Source: Streptococcus pneumoniae (GTDB taxonomy: Bacteria > Bacillota > Bacilli > Lactobacillales > Streptococcaceae). Taken from it: DNA of 64,000 nucleotides. The notes beneath the pieces were generated by a model that worked only from the letters and a program-made list of their open reading frames with translations, did not search any database and was not told the origin of the DNA. Each line of letters starts with the position of its first letter. Positions within the stretch are counted from its first letter, which is position 1. Below, piece by piece: positions 1 through 10,495 of the stretch. The stretch lies in contig NZ_LN831051.1 of assembly GCF_001457635.1 (NCBI RefSeq), positions 1,054,001 to 1,118,000 of the forward strand, in the 5' to 3' direction. Position numbers and translations under genes: made by a program.

Positions 1-8
1 TGATGAGA

Positions 9-371
9 ATGATAGTTGGACACGGAATTGACATCGAAGAATTGGCTTCGATAGAAAGCGCAGTTACACGACATGAAGGATTTGCTAAGCGTGTACTGAC
101 CACTCAGGAAATGGAGCGCTTCACCAGTCTCAAAGGACGCAGGCAAATAGAATATTTAGCTGGTCGCTGGTCGGCTAAGGAGGCTTTTTCCAAGGCTATG
201 GGAACGGGCATTAGCAAGCTGGGTTTTCAGGATTTGGAAGTCTTGAACAATGAACGTGGGGCGCCTTATTTTAGTCAGGCACCATTTTCAGGAAAGATTT
301 GGTTGTCTATCAGCCACACCGATCAGTTTGTGACAGCCAGTGTCATTTTGGAGGAAAATCATGAAAGCTAG
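9..371 (+). CDS. acpS: Holo-[acyl-carrier-protein] synthase AcpS
   Basis: Transfers the 4'-phosphopantetheine arm of coenzyme A to a serine of apo-acyl carrier protein, making it active for fatty acid synthesis in the cytoplasm. The 120-residue length and the motifs GHGIDIEE near the start (Mg-binding Asp) and [11 protein letters not shown] (catalytic Glu/Lys region) around residue 55-65 are those of the AcpS family. An ATG also lies two codons upstream (position 3); I prefer the ATG at 9 because family proteins start MIVGHGID. The 5' flank is cut by the window edge, so the ribosome binding site cannot be judged. The 3' end overlaps alr by 11 bases, so the two are probably translationally coupled. 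Confidence 0.95.
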   Translation: MIVGHGIDIEELASIESAVTRHEGFAKRVLTTQEMERFTSLKGRRQIEYLAGRWSAKEAFSKAMGTGISKLGFQDLEVLNNERGAPYFSQAPFSGKIWLSISHTDQFVTASVILEENHES

Positions 372-1464
372 TCCACATAGACCAACCAAGGCTCTGATTC
401 ATCTGGGAGCTATTCGACAAAATATTCAGCAAATGGGGGCTCATATCCCTCAAGGAACGCTCAAGTTGGCTGTGGTTAAGGCCAATGCTTATGGTCATGG
501 AGCTGTTGCCGTTGCCAAGGCAATTCAAGATGATGTTGATGGCTTTTGCGTTTCCAATATCGATGAAGCCATTGAACTCAGACAAGCTGGACTCAGCAAG
601 CCAATCCTCATTTTAGGAGTTTCTGAAATCGAAGCTGTTGCTCTAGCTAAAGAATATGACTTCACCTTGACAGTGGCTGGACTGGAGTGGATTCAAGCAC
701 TCTTAGATAAGGAAGTGGACCTAACTGGATTGACAGTCCACCTCAAGATTGATTCAGGGATGGGACGGATTGGTTTTAGAGAGGCCAGTGAGGTTGAGCA
801 GGCTCAAGATTTGCTCCAACAACACGGTGTTCGTGTTGAAGGAATCTTTACCCACTTTGCTACTGCTGATGAGGAATCAGATGACTATTTTAATGCCCAG
901 TTAGAACGGTTTAAAACTATTTTAGCTAGTATGAAGGAAGTTCCAGAGCTGGTTCATGCTAGCAATTCTGCAACTACTCTTTGGCATGTAGAGACTATTT
1001 TCAATGCGGTTCGTATGGGAGATGCCATGTATGGCCTCAATCCAAGTGGAGCGGTCTTGGATTTGCCTTATGATTTGATACCGGCCTTGACCTTGGAGTC
1101 TGCTCTGGTTCATGTCAAGACAGTTCCAGCTGGAGCTTGCATGGGCTATGGAGCAACTTATCAAGCGGATAGCGAGCAAGTCATCGCGACCGTGCCAATC
1201 GGGTATGCAGATGGATGGACAAGAGACATGCAAAATTTCTCTGTCTTGGTAGATGGCCAAGCTTGCCCAATTGTCGGCAGGGTTTCGATGGACCAAATCA
1301 CTATTCGATTGCCTAAGCCTTACCCACTCGGAACCAAGGTAACCTTGATTGGCTCCAATGGGGATAAGGAAATCACTGCAACTCAGGTAGCGACCTACCG
1401 CGTAACCATTAACTATGAGGTGGTTTGCCTCCTCAGCGACCGTATTCCGAGAGAATATTATTAG
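361..1464 (+). CDS. alr: Alanine racemase
   Basis: PLP enzyme that interconverts L- and D-alanine, supplying D-Ala for peptidoglycan and teichoic acid decoration. The 367-residue protein has the PLP-lysine motif [10 protein letters not shown] near residue 38 and the second catalytic tyrosine in the motif MGYGATY near residue 260, with the C-terminal beta domain complete. The ATG at 361 is preceded by GGAGG seven bases upstream, inside acpS; an in-frame start at 340 lacks such a site. It is followed 18 bases later by recG, so acpS-alr-recG form one operon. Ddl and MurF, which use its product, lie 30 kb downstream. Confidence 0.97.
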   Translation: MKASPHRPTKALIHLGAIRQNIQQMGAHIPQGTLKLAVVKANAYGHGAVAVAKAIQDDVDGFCVSNIDEAIELRQAGLSKPILILGVSEIEAVALAKEYDFTLTVAGLEWIQALLDKEVDLTGLTVHLKIDSGMGRIGFREASEVEQAQDLLQQHGVRVEGIFTHFATADEESDDYFNAQLERFKTILASMKEVPELVHASNSATTLWHVETIFNAVRMGDAMYGLNPSGAVLDLPYDLIPALTLESALVHVKTVPAGACMGYGATYQADSEQVIATVPIGYADGWTRDMQNFSVLVDGQACPIVGRVSMDQITIRLPKPYPLGTKVTLIGSNGDKEITATQVATYRVTINYEVVCLLSDRIPREYY

Positions 1465-1482
1465 AAAAGAAAGGAGTGGAGC

Positions 1483-3498
1483 ATGAATCTACATCAACCC
1501 TTGCATGTCTTGCCTGGTGTGGGACCAAAGTCAGCAGAAAAATACGCCAAACTAGGAATTGAAAACTTGCAAGATCTCTTGCTCTACTTTCCTTTCCGTT
1601 ATGAAGACTTCAAAACCAAGCAGGTGCTGGAGCTGGAAGACGGTGAGAAGGCAGTTCTTTCTGGTCAGGTAGTGACTCCTGCTAGTGTCCAGTATTATGG
1701 TTTCAAGCGCAATCGCCTGCGTTTTAGTCTCAAGCAGGGAGAGGTCGTTTTTGCGGTGAATTTCTTTAACCAGCCCTATCTGGCTGATAAAATAGAGTTG
1801 GGAGCAACCCTTGCTGTCTTTGGAAAATGGGACCGCGCTAAGGCTAGTCTGACTGGGATGAAGGTTCTGGCTCAGGTAGAAGATGACCTCCAGCCTGTCT
1901 ATCGTCTGGCTCAGGGAATCAGTCAGGCTAGTCTGGTCAAGGTCATCAAGACGGCTTTTGATCAGGGACTGGACCTCTTGATAGAAGAAAATCTGCCCCA
2001 GTCTTTACTAGACAAATACAAACTCATGTCCCGTTGTCAGGCAGTCCGTGCTATGCATTTTCCAAAGGATTTGGCAGAATACAAGCAGGCTCTTCGCCGT
2101 ATAAAGTTTGAGGAACTCTTTTATTTCCAAATGCAGCTGCAGATGCTCAAGTCTGAAAATAGAGTTCAGGGAAGTGGTCTGGTTCTGAATTGGTCTCAGG
2201 AAAAAGTGACAGCAGTTAAAGTAAGTCTTCCTTTTGCCCTGACCCAAGCTCAGGAAAAGAGTTTGCAGGAAATTTTAACTGATATGAAGTCCGACCACCA
2301 CATGAATCGTCTCCTACAAGGGGATGTGGGGAGTGGAAAAACGGTAGTCGCTGGCTTGGCCATGTTTGCGGCAGTGACAGCAGGTTATCAGGCTGCCCTA
2401 ATGGTACCAACAGAAATCCTCGCAGAGCAACACTTTGAGAGTTTACAGAACCTTTTTCCCAATTTGAAACTGGCTCTCTTGACAGGTTCCTTGAAAGCTG
2501 CAGAAAAGAGAGAGGTCTTGGAGACCATTGCCAAGGGTGAGGCTGATTTGATTATCGGAACTCACGCTCTGATACAAGATGGGGTGGAGTATGCTCGTCT
2601 TGGTTTGATTATTATCGATGAGCAGCACCGTTTTGGTGTAGGGCAAAGGCGTATTTTACGGGAAAAAGGTGACAATCCAGATGTCCTCATGATGACGGCG
2701 ACTCCCATTCCACGGACGCTTGCCATCACAGCCTTTGGAGATATGGATGTTTCCATTATCGACCAGATGCCAGCAGGTCGGAAGCCTATTGTGACGCGCT
2801 GGATCAAACATGAGCAACTACCTCAGGTCTTGACTTGGTTAGAGGGGGAAATTCAAAAAGGTTCCCAAGCCTATGTCATCTCTCCTTTGATTGAAGAATC
2901 AGAAGCTCTAGATTTGAAAAATGCCATTGCCTTATCAGAGGAGTTGACGACTCATTTTGCAGGCAAGGCAGAGGTGGCTCTTCTACATGGTAGGATGAAG
3001 AGTGACGAAAAAGACCAGATCATGCAGGATTTCAAGGAGAGAAAGACGGATATTCTGGTTTCGACGACGGTTATTGAGGTTGGGGTCAACGTTCCCAATG
3101 CGACTGTCATGATTATCATGGATGCCGATCGCTTCGGTCTCAGTCAACTTCACCAGCTTAGAGGTCGTGTCGGTCGGGGGGACAAGCAGTCCTACGCTGT
3201 TCTCGTTGCCAATCCCAAGACGGATTCTGGGAAAGACCGCATGCGCATCATGACAGAAACGACCAATGGATTTGTCCTTGCGGAGGAAGATTTGAAAATG
3301 CGTGGTTCTGGTGAGATTTTTGGAACCAGACAGTCAGGACTTCCAGAGTTCCAAGTGGCTGATATTATCGAAGATTTTCCGATTTTAGAAGAAGCAAGAA
3401 AGGTTGCTAGCTACATTAGTTCTATAGAAGCTTGGCAAGAAGATCCAGAGTGGCGCATGATTGCCCTTCATCTGGAAAAGAAAGAACATCTGGATTAA
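1483..3498 (+). CDS. recG: ATP-dependent DNA helicase RecG
   Basis: Superfamily 2 helicase that remodels stalled replication forks and branch-migrates Holliday junctions. The 671-residue protein starts with the wedge/OB-fold domain (helix-hairpin-helix-like LPGVGPKSAEKY at residues 10-21), then helicase domain 1 with Walker A GDVGSGKT near residue 280 and a DEQH box near 380, then domain 2 with motif VI QLRGRVGRG near 560. Length is normal for the family. The start has a strong AAAGGAG site. It is the last gene of the acpS-alr-recG run; no clear terminator follows directly before the small ORF at 3580. Confidence 0.97.
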   Translation: MNLHQPLHVLPGVGPKSAEKYAKLGIENLQDLLLYFPFRYEDFKTKQVLELEDGEKAVLSGQVVTPASVQYYGFKRNRLRFSLKQGEVVFAVNFFNQPYLADKIELGATLAVFGKWDRAKASLTGMKVLAQVEDDLQPVYRLAQGISQASLVKVIKTAFDQGLDLLIEENLPQSLLDKYKLMSRCQAVRAMHFPKDLAEYKQALRRIKFEELFYFQMQLQMLKSENRVQGSGLVLNWSQEKVTAVKVSLPFALTQAQEKSLQEILTDMKSDHHMNRLLQGDVGSGKTVVAGLAMFAAVTAGYQAALMVPTEILAEQHFESLQNLFPNLKLALLTGSLKAAEKREVLETIAKGEADLIIGTHALIQDGVEYARLGLIIIDEQHRFGVGQRRILREKGDNPDVLMMTATPIPRTLAITAFGDMDVSIIDQMPAGRKPIVTRWIKHEQLPQVLTWLEGEIQKGSQAYVISPLIEESEALDLKNAIALSEELTTHFAGKAEVALLHGRMKSDEKDQIMQDFKERKTDILVSTTVIEVGVNVPNATVMIIMDADRFGLSQLHQLRGRVGRGDKQSYAVLVANPKTDSGKDRMRIMTETTNGFVLAEEDLKMRGSGEIFGTRQSGLPEFQVADIIEDFPILEEARKVASYISSIEAWQEDPEWRMIALHLEKKEHLD

Positions 3499-3579
3499 GC
3501 TTTCTCTAAGGAAAACTTAAGCTAGTTTTTAGGTTTGGCTCTTATACTAGAGTCATCAAAAAGAAACGAGGACTCTCAT

Positions 3580-3642
3580 ATGACAGTAACGATTAAAGTA
3601 AATTACCAAACCACTTTCCAAAAGAAGGAAGCAAAAAACTAG
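3580..3642 (+). CDS. Possible 20-residue small protein
   Basis: A short reading frame encodes MTVTIKVNYQTTFQKKEAKN. I do not recognise a function. In favour of a real gene: an ATG with a GAGGA ribosome site 8 bases upstream, a candidate -10 box TATACT at 3543-3548, and a terminator-like hairpin directly after it, so the segment looks like a self-contained unit. An inverted repeat (AGAGTC at 3549-3554, GACTCT at 3571-3576) flanks the ribosome site and could fold over it. No good -35 box was found. The alternative is a non-coding small transcript whose reading frame is accidental. Confidence 0.45.
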   Translation: MTVTIKVNYQTTFQKKEAKN

Positions 3643-3656
3643 TATAAACAGAAGAG

Positions 3657-3675
3657 AGAGCGAAATGCTCTTTTT
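3657..3675 (+). terminator. Putative terminator after the small ORF
   Basis: A 5-bp stem (AGAGC/GCTCT) with a GAAAT loop is followed by TTTTC. The stem is short, so termination efficiency is uncertain. Confidence 0.5.
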
Positions 3676-3681
3676 CGTTTC

Positions 3682-3795
3682 TAAAACTACTTTCAGCCCA
3701 TCATCCTAAAAGTAAAGAATCTAAATTCACTTTCTATTTATCCTTCTTTCTTGCATTGATTACATAGATATGCTACAGTTGTGGTAACGATTACA
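3682..3795 (+). promoter_or_regulatory. axe1 control region with nan-type element and cre site
   Basis: TAAAACTACTTTCA (3682-3695) is a one-mismatch copy of the palindrome found before the sialic acid operons. GAATCTAAATTC begins at 3717, and a candidate -10 TATGCT lies at 3769-3774, exactly 52 bases after GAATCT starts, the same distance as in three nan promoters. The -35 region is weak. TGGTAACGATTACA (3782-3795) fits a CcpA cre site just downstream of the -10. Regulation by these elements is inferred. Confidence 0.6.
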
Positions 3796-3813
3796 AAATA
3801 AAAGGAGCATGCT

Positions 3814-4794
3814 ATGAAAAATCCAGCTTTGCTAGAAGAAATTAAGACCTATAGAGGAAGGGATGAGGTTCCGGAAGACTTTGATGCTTTCTGGGATGGG
3901 GAAGTGAAAAATGTTTCCACGCTTCCATCCTACCACTTGGAGGAAAGAGATTTCCACATTCCTCAAGTCAAGTGCTATGAGTTAACATTTGAAGGAAGCA
4001 AGGAAGGAAAGGTCTATGCACGCATTGTTCTTCCAAAGAGTGAGGAGAAGGTTCCACTAATCTTCCATTTTCATGGTTATATGGGACGTGGCTGGGACTG
4101 GGCCGACATGCTGGGCTTCACCGTAGCTGGTTACGGTGTTGTTTCCATGGATGTGCGGGGCCAGTCAGGTTACTCACAAGACGGCTTGCGTTCTCCTTTA
4201 GGAAATACCGTGAAGGGGCATATTATCCGTGGTGCTATGGAAGGTCGGGACTACCTCTTTTATAAGGATGTTTATCTGGATATTTACCAGTTGGTCGAAA
4301 TTGTTGCTAGTCTGTCTCAGGTTGATGAGAAGCGTCTTTCTAGCTATGGTGCCTCACAAGGAGGGGCTCTAGCTCTAGTTGCAGCAGCGCTCAATCCTCG
4401 AATTCAGAAAACAGTTGCCATTTATCCCTTCTTGTCAGACTTCAGACGGGTGATTGAGATTGGTAATACTAGCGAGGCTTACGACGAACTTTTCCGTTAT
4501 TTCAAGTTTCACGACCCCTTCCATGAAACAGAGGAGGAAATCATGGCGACCCTTGCCTATATCGATGTCAAAAATCTTGCCCATCGTATCCAAGGTGAGG
4601 TTAAGATGATTACGGGCTTGGACGACAATGTTTGCTATCCCATTACCCAGTTTGCGATTTATAATCGTCTGACCTGCGATAAAACCTATCGCATCATGCC
4701 TGAGTATGCTCACGAAGCCATGAATGTATTTGTCAATGACCAAGTCTACAACTGGCTCTGTGGAAGTGAGATTCCTTTTAAATATCTAAAATAA
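3814..4794 (+). CDS. axe1: Acetyl esterase, CE7 family (acetyl xylan esterase / cephalosporin-C deacetylase type)
   Basis: Alpha/beta hydrolase that removes O-acetyl groups from sugars. The 326-residue length, the GASQGG nucleophile elbow (Ser near residue 181), the RGQSGYSQDG motif typical of the CE7 family and the late catalytic His in YAHEAM fit that family. There is no signal peptide, so it is probably cytoplasmic and acts on imported acetylated sugars. The ATG has a strong AAAGGAGC site. It is a single gene between recG and the nan locus, but its promoter carries a cre site and a near copy of the nan palindrome. This suggests, but does not prove, a role with O-acetylated sialic acids or other host sugars; the natural substrate is unknown. 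Confidence 0.88.
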   Translation: MKNPALLEEIKTYRGRDEVPEDFDAFWDGEVKNVSTLPSYHLEERDFHIPQVKCYELTFEGSKEGKVYARIVLPKSEEKVPLIFHFHGYMGRGWDWADMLGFTVAGYGVVSMDVRGQSGYSQDGLRSPLGNTVKGHIIRGAMEGRDYLFYKDVYLDIYQLVEIVASLSQVDEKRLSSYGASQGGALALVAAALNPRIQKTVAIYPFLSDFRRVIEIGNTSEAYDELFRYFKFHDPFHETEEEIMATLAYIDVKNLAHRIQGEVKMITGLDDNVCYPITQFAIYNRLTCDKTYRIMPEYAHEAMNVFVNDQVYNWLCGSEIPFKYLK

Positions 4795-4833
4795 GGAGTC
4801 GACTCTAAGCACAAAATCTTAAAACTTACAAAC

Positions 4834-4878
4834 ACGCATAGTATCAGGGGATTAAGAAAACTTGATACTATGCGTTTT
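4834..4878 (+). terminator. Hairpin after axe1 (SPRITE-like element)
   Basis: A perfect 13-bp stem, ACGCATAGTATCA pairing with TGATACTATGCGT, is followed by TTTT. Closely related hairpins occur at 43128-43173 and 54579-54623, which suggests a dispersed pneumococcal terminator-like repeat (SPRITE class as I remember it) that here ends the axe1 transcript. Confidence 0.75.
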
Positions 4879-4887
4879 ATCATGGAA

Positions 4888-4996
4888 ATATAGTGAAATG
4901 AAACAAGAACAGGACAAATCGATCAGGACAGTCAAATCGATTTCTAACAATGTTTTAGAAACAAATGTGTACTATTCTAATTTCAATCTATTATAT
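4888..4996. repeat. RUP element
   Basis: A ~109-base unit starts ATATAGTGAAATGAAAC and ends TTTCAATCTATTATAT, with imperfect terminal inverted repeats and an internal segment reading AAATCGAT..AATCGATTT. Size and ends match the RUP family of S. pneumoniae, thought to be mobilised by an IS630-type transposase. It sits directly after the hairpin following axe1. No coding capacity. Confidence 0.8.
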
Positions 4997-5118
4997 TTAT
5001 AGAATTTTTTGTTGCTAGATTTGTCAAATTGCTTAAAATAATTTTTTTCAGAAAGCAAAAGCCGATACCTATCGAGTAGGGTAGTTCTTGCTATCGTCAG
5101 GCTTGTCTGTAGGTGTTA

Positions 5119-5315
5119 ATACTTTTCAAAAATCTCTTCAAACCACGTCAGCTTCGCCTTGCCGTATATATGTTACTGACTTCGTCAGTTCTATCTGCCA
5201 CCTCAAAACGGTGTTTTGAGCTGACTTCGTCAGTTCTATCCACAACCTCAAAACAGTGTTTTGAGCATCATGCGGCTAGCTTCTTAGTTTGCTCTTTGAT
5301 TTTCATTGAGTATAA
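5119..5315 (+). repeat. BOX element (A-B-B-C)
   Basis: Begins ATACTTTTCAAAAATCTC (boxA) and ends TTTTCATTGAGTATAA (boxC). Between them are two tandem boxB copies, each beginning CTGACTTCGTCAGTTCTATC and ending GTGTTTTGAG. Any reading frame through it is a by-product of the repeat. The stretch 4997-5118 before it is AT-rich with nothing else recognised. Confidence 0.9.
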
Positions 5316-5362
5316 AAACAGATGAGTTTCTGTTTTCTTTTTATGGACTATAAATGTTCAGC

Positions 5363-5462
5363 TGAAACTACTTTCAAGGACATTATTATATAAAAGAATT
5401 TTTTGAAACTAAAATCTACTATATTACACTATATTGAAAGCGTTTTAAAAATAAGGTATAAT
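5363..5462 (+). promoter_or_regulatory. nan promoter 1 (small ORF and nanA)
   Basis: Palindrome TGAAACTACTTTCA at 5363-5376; GAAACTAAAATCTA begins at 5405, 42 bases on; -35 TTGAAA at 5434-5439; 17-base spacer; -10 TATAAT at 5457-5462. A cre-like sequence TTGAAAGCGTTTTAA (5434-5448) covers the -35 box, so CcpA binding would block the promoter. The upstream parts recur with identical spacing before the other nan operons. Confidence 0.8.
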
Positions 5463-5598
5463 AAATTTATTAACACTTATAAAAAGTGATAGAATCTATC
5501 TTTATGTATATTTAAAGATAGATTGCTGTAAAAATAGTAGTAGCTATGCGAAATAACAGATAGAGAGAAGGGATTGAAGCTTAGAAAAGGGGAATAAT

Positions 5599-5826
5599 AT
5601 GATATTTAAGGCATTCAAGACAAAAAAGCAGAGAAAAAGACAAGTTGAACTACTTTTGACAGTTTTTTTCGACAGTTTTCTGATTGATTTATTTCTTCAC
5701 TTATTTGGGATTGTCCCCTTTAAGCTGGATAAGATTCTGATTGTGAGCTTGATTATATTTCCCATTATTTCTACAAGTATTTATGCTTATGAAAAGCTAT
5801 TTGAAAAAGTGTTCGATAAGGATTGA
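5599..5826 (+). CDS. Small hydrophobic protein, first gene of the nanA unit
   Basis: A 75-residue protein with a basic N-terminus (residues 1-16, rich in Lys/Arg), two hydrophobic stretches (about 18-42 and 46-64) and a charged tail. It is probably a small membrane protein; I do not recognise a family. The ATG has a good ribosome site (AAAAGGGGAATAAT). It lies 137 bases after the -10 of nan promoter 1 and about 290 bases before nanA on the same strand, so it is likely cotranscribed with the sialidase. Confidence 0.65.
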   Translation: MIFKAFKTKKQRKRQVELLLTVFFDSFLIDLFLHLFGIVPFKLDKILIVSLIIFPIISTSIYAYEKLFEKVFDKD

Positions 5827-5990
5827 GCAGGAAGTATGGTGTAAATAGCATAAGCTGATGTCCATCATTTGCTTATAAAGAGATAGTTTAGTTTAATTGC
5901 AGCGGTGTCCTGGTAGATAAACTAGATTGGCAGGAGTCTGATTGGAGAAAGGAGAGGGGAAATTTGGCACCAATTTGAGATAGTTTGTTT

Positions 5991-6017
5991 AGTTCATTTT
6001 TGTCATTTAAATGAACT
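5991..6017 (+). other. Hairpin in the nanA leader
   Basis: AGTTCATTT pairs with AAATGAACT around a 9-base loop, about 100 bases before nanA. There is no U-run after it, so a leader stem or binding site is more likely than a terminator. The rest of 5827-6113 shows no other gene or clear promoter. Confidence 0.4.
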
Positions 6018-6068
6018 GTAGTAAAAGAAAATTAATAAAAGACAAACTAAGTGCATTTTCTGGAATAA

Positions 6069-9011
<2,943 letters not shown>

Positions 9012-9052
9012 GAGAAGAATTCTAAACATTTGATTTTGTAAAAATAGAAGGA

Positions 9053-9085
9053 GATAGCAGGTTTTCAAGCCTGCTATCTTTTTTT
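9053..9085 (+). terminator. Terminator of nanA
   Basis: A 9-bp perfect stem, GATAGCAGG pairing with CCTGCTATC, is followed by seven T residues. Confidence 0.9.
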
Positions 9086-9121
9086 GATAACATTCAAGCT
9101 GATACGAAATCATAAGAGGTC

Positions 9122-9135
9122 TGAAACTACTTTCA
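9122..9135. promoter_or_regulatory. Orphan copy of the nan palindrome
   Basis: TGAAACTACTTTCA is identical to the palindrome of nan promoters 1 and 3, but no GAAACT partner or promoter follows at the usual distance; a RUP begins 20 bases downstream. It may be an extra binding site. Confidence 0.5.
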
Positions 9136-9155
9136 GAGTAGTCTGTTCTATAAAA

Positions 9156-9261
9156 TATAGTAGATTGAAATAAGATGTGAACAACTCTATCAGGAAAGTC
9201 AAATTAATTTATAGAAAAATTTTAGCAGTCAAGGTGTACTGTTATAGATTCAATATATTAT
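9156..9261. repeat. RUP element
   Basis: About 106 bases, beginning TATAGTAGATTGAAATAAG and ending GATTCAATATATTA, with a centre resembling the RUP at 4888. It lies between the orphan palindrome and the palindrome of nan promoter 4. Confidence 0.75.
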
Positions 9262-9353
9262 GCGACTATTAACCTTGTCTTCTCCTAAAATTGACTTTCT
9301 TGTTTTCTTATCTTGTCCACTCGAAACAAGTATTGTAAGAATTTGATTATTTT

Positions 9354-9469
9354 TGAAAGTACTTTTAATATACTTGATATAGTTAAAAAAGATTTGAAAC
9401 TAAATTCCAAATTAGAAAAAGACTTGAAATACTAAAAAAAAAAGTATACTTTAATTGAAAACGGTAACA
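9354..9469 (+). promoter_or_regulatory. nan promoter 4 (nanB operon)
   Basis: Palindrome TGAAAGTACTTTTA at 9354-9367; GAAACTAAATTCCA begins at 9396, again 42 bases on; -35 TTGAAA at 9424-9429; -10 TATACT at 9445-9450. The spacer is only 15 bases and contains a run of ten A (9434-9443). A good cre site, TGAAAACGGTAACA, lies at 9456-9469 just after the -10. The following 550-base leader holds an ACTTCCTT/AAGGAAGG hairpin (about 9674-9711) and a BOX; no gene was seen in it. Confidence 0.75.
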
Positions 9470-9783
9470 AAACTAATTTAGAGAATGAAATATAGAGTAT
9501 TTCTCTCTTAAAAGTTTTTGGTGAAACGAGATGTAGAAAGGAGATTTAGCCAAAGAGTCTATTAGTGCTAGAATAATAGATTAGAATTATTTTAGAAAAA
9601 CGAAGTGAGCAGCTTATAAATTCAAGTCCCCAAATAGATTCATACTAGTATCTTTTGCAAAAAATAAAGGGCGACTTCCTTCATGAATATCAATTTCATC
9701 TATAAGGAAGGTAGCTAATTGAACTAACTTATTTATTCTGTTTGTCGCTAGAAAAATCAGACCTCCTTGTGAAGATTGAGGAG

Positions 9784-9922
9784 ATACTTAATGAAAATCA
9801 AAGAAGAAACTAGCAAGCTAGTAGCAGATTGCCCAAAACACCGCTTTGAGGTTGTAGATAAGACTGACCTATATAATCCAAGGTGAAGCGACTGTGGTTT
9901 GAAGAGATTTTCAAAGAGTATA
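9784..9922 (-). repeat. BOX element, inverted
   Basis: Reads boxC first (ATACTTAATGAAAATCAAAG) and ends with boxA (GAAGAGATTTTCAAAGAGTATA), with a diverged middle. It lies within the leader of the nanB operon. Confidence 0.8.
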
Positions 9923-10024
9923 GGCTAGAGAGTAGTGTTTTTATGTCCTTCTAGTAGAAAATGCTAGACAGAAGAATGGGGAACTTGGATAGGAAAAATA
10001 GATTGAGAAAGGAGGTTAGAAGAG

Positions 10025-10477
10025 ATGATTATTACAAAAATTAGCCGTTTAGGAACTTATGTGGGAGTAAATCCACATTTTGCAACATTAATAGATTTTC
10101 TAGAAAAAACAGGACTAGAAAATTTAACAGAAGGTTCGATTGCTATCGATGGTAATCGATTGTTTGGGAATTGCTTTACTTATCTAGCAGATGGTCAAGC
10201 AGGGGATTTCTTTGAAACACACCAAAAATATTTGGATATTCATTTAGTTTTGGAAAACGAAGAAGCCATGGCTGTTACATCACCGGAAAATGTAAGCGTT
10301 ACCCAAGAATATGATGAAGAGAAAGATATTGAATTATACACAGGGAAAGTGGAACAGTTGGTTCATTTGAGAGCTGGCGAATGCCTCATCACTTTTCCAG
10401 AAGATTTACATCAACCCAAGGTTCGTATAAATGATGAACCTGTGAAAAAAGTTGTCTTTAAAGTTGCGATTTCTTAA
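10025..10477 (+). CDS. YhcH/NanQ-type protein, probable sialic acid anomerase
   Basis: A 150-residue cupin-like protein of the YhcH/YjgK/YiaL family. Conserved features include HQKYLDIHLVLE (metal-binding His region) and FPEDLHQPKV near the C-terminus. In E. coli the relative NanQ speeds interconversion of sialic acid anomers after import, so a similar job is likely here; this is inference from family and context. It is the first gene of the operon with an ABC importer, nanB and an oxidoreductase, with a strong AAAGGAGG site and 18 bases to the next gene. A second family member lies at 22961. Confidence 0.85.
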   Translation: MIITKISRLGTYVGVNPHFATLIDFLEKTGLENLTEGSIAIDGNRLFGNCFTYLADGQAGDFFETHQKYLDIHLVLENEEAMAVTSPENVSVTQEYDEEKDIELYTGKVEQLVHLRAGECLITFPEDLHQPKVRINDEPVKKVVFKVAIS

Positions 10478-10495
10478 TGTAGAAAGAGAAGAACG

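Noticed and set aside
4888..4996. RUP considered as an insertion sequence
   Set aside because: Only about 109 bases with no transposase frame; a non-autonomous element.
5175..5265. Tandem repeats considered as a CRISPR-like array
   Set aside because: Only two units with no spacers between them; they are boxB copies inside a BOX.
5113..5325. 70-codon open frame on the + strand
   Set aside because: It is the translation of a BOX element with two boxB copies; the repeated peptide comes from the DNA repeat and there is no ribosome site.
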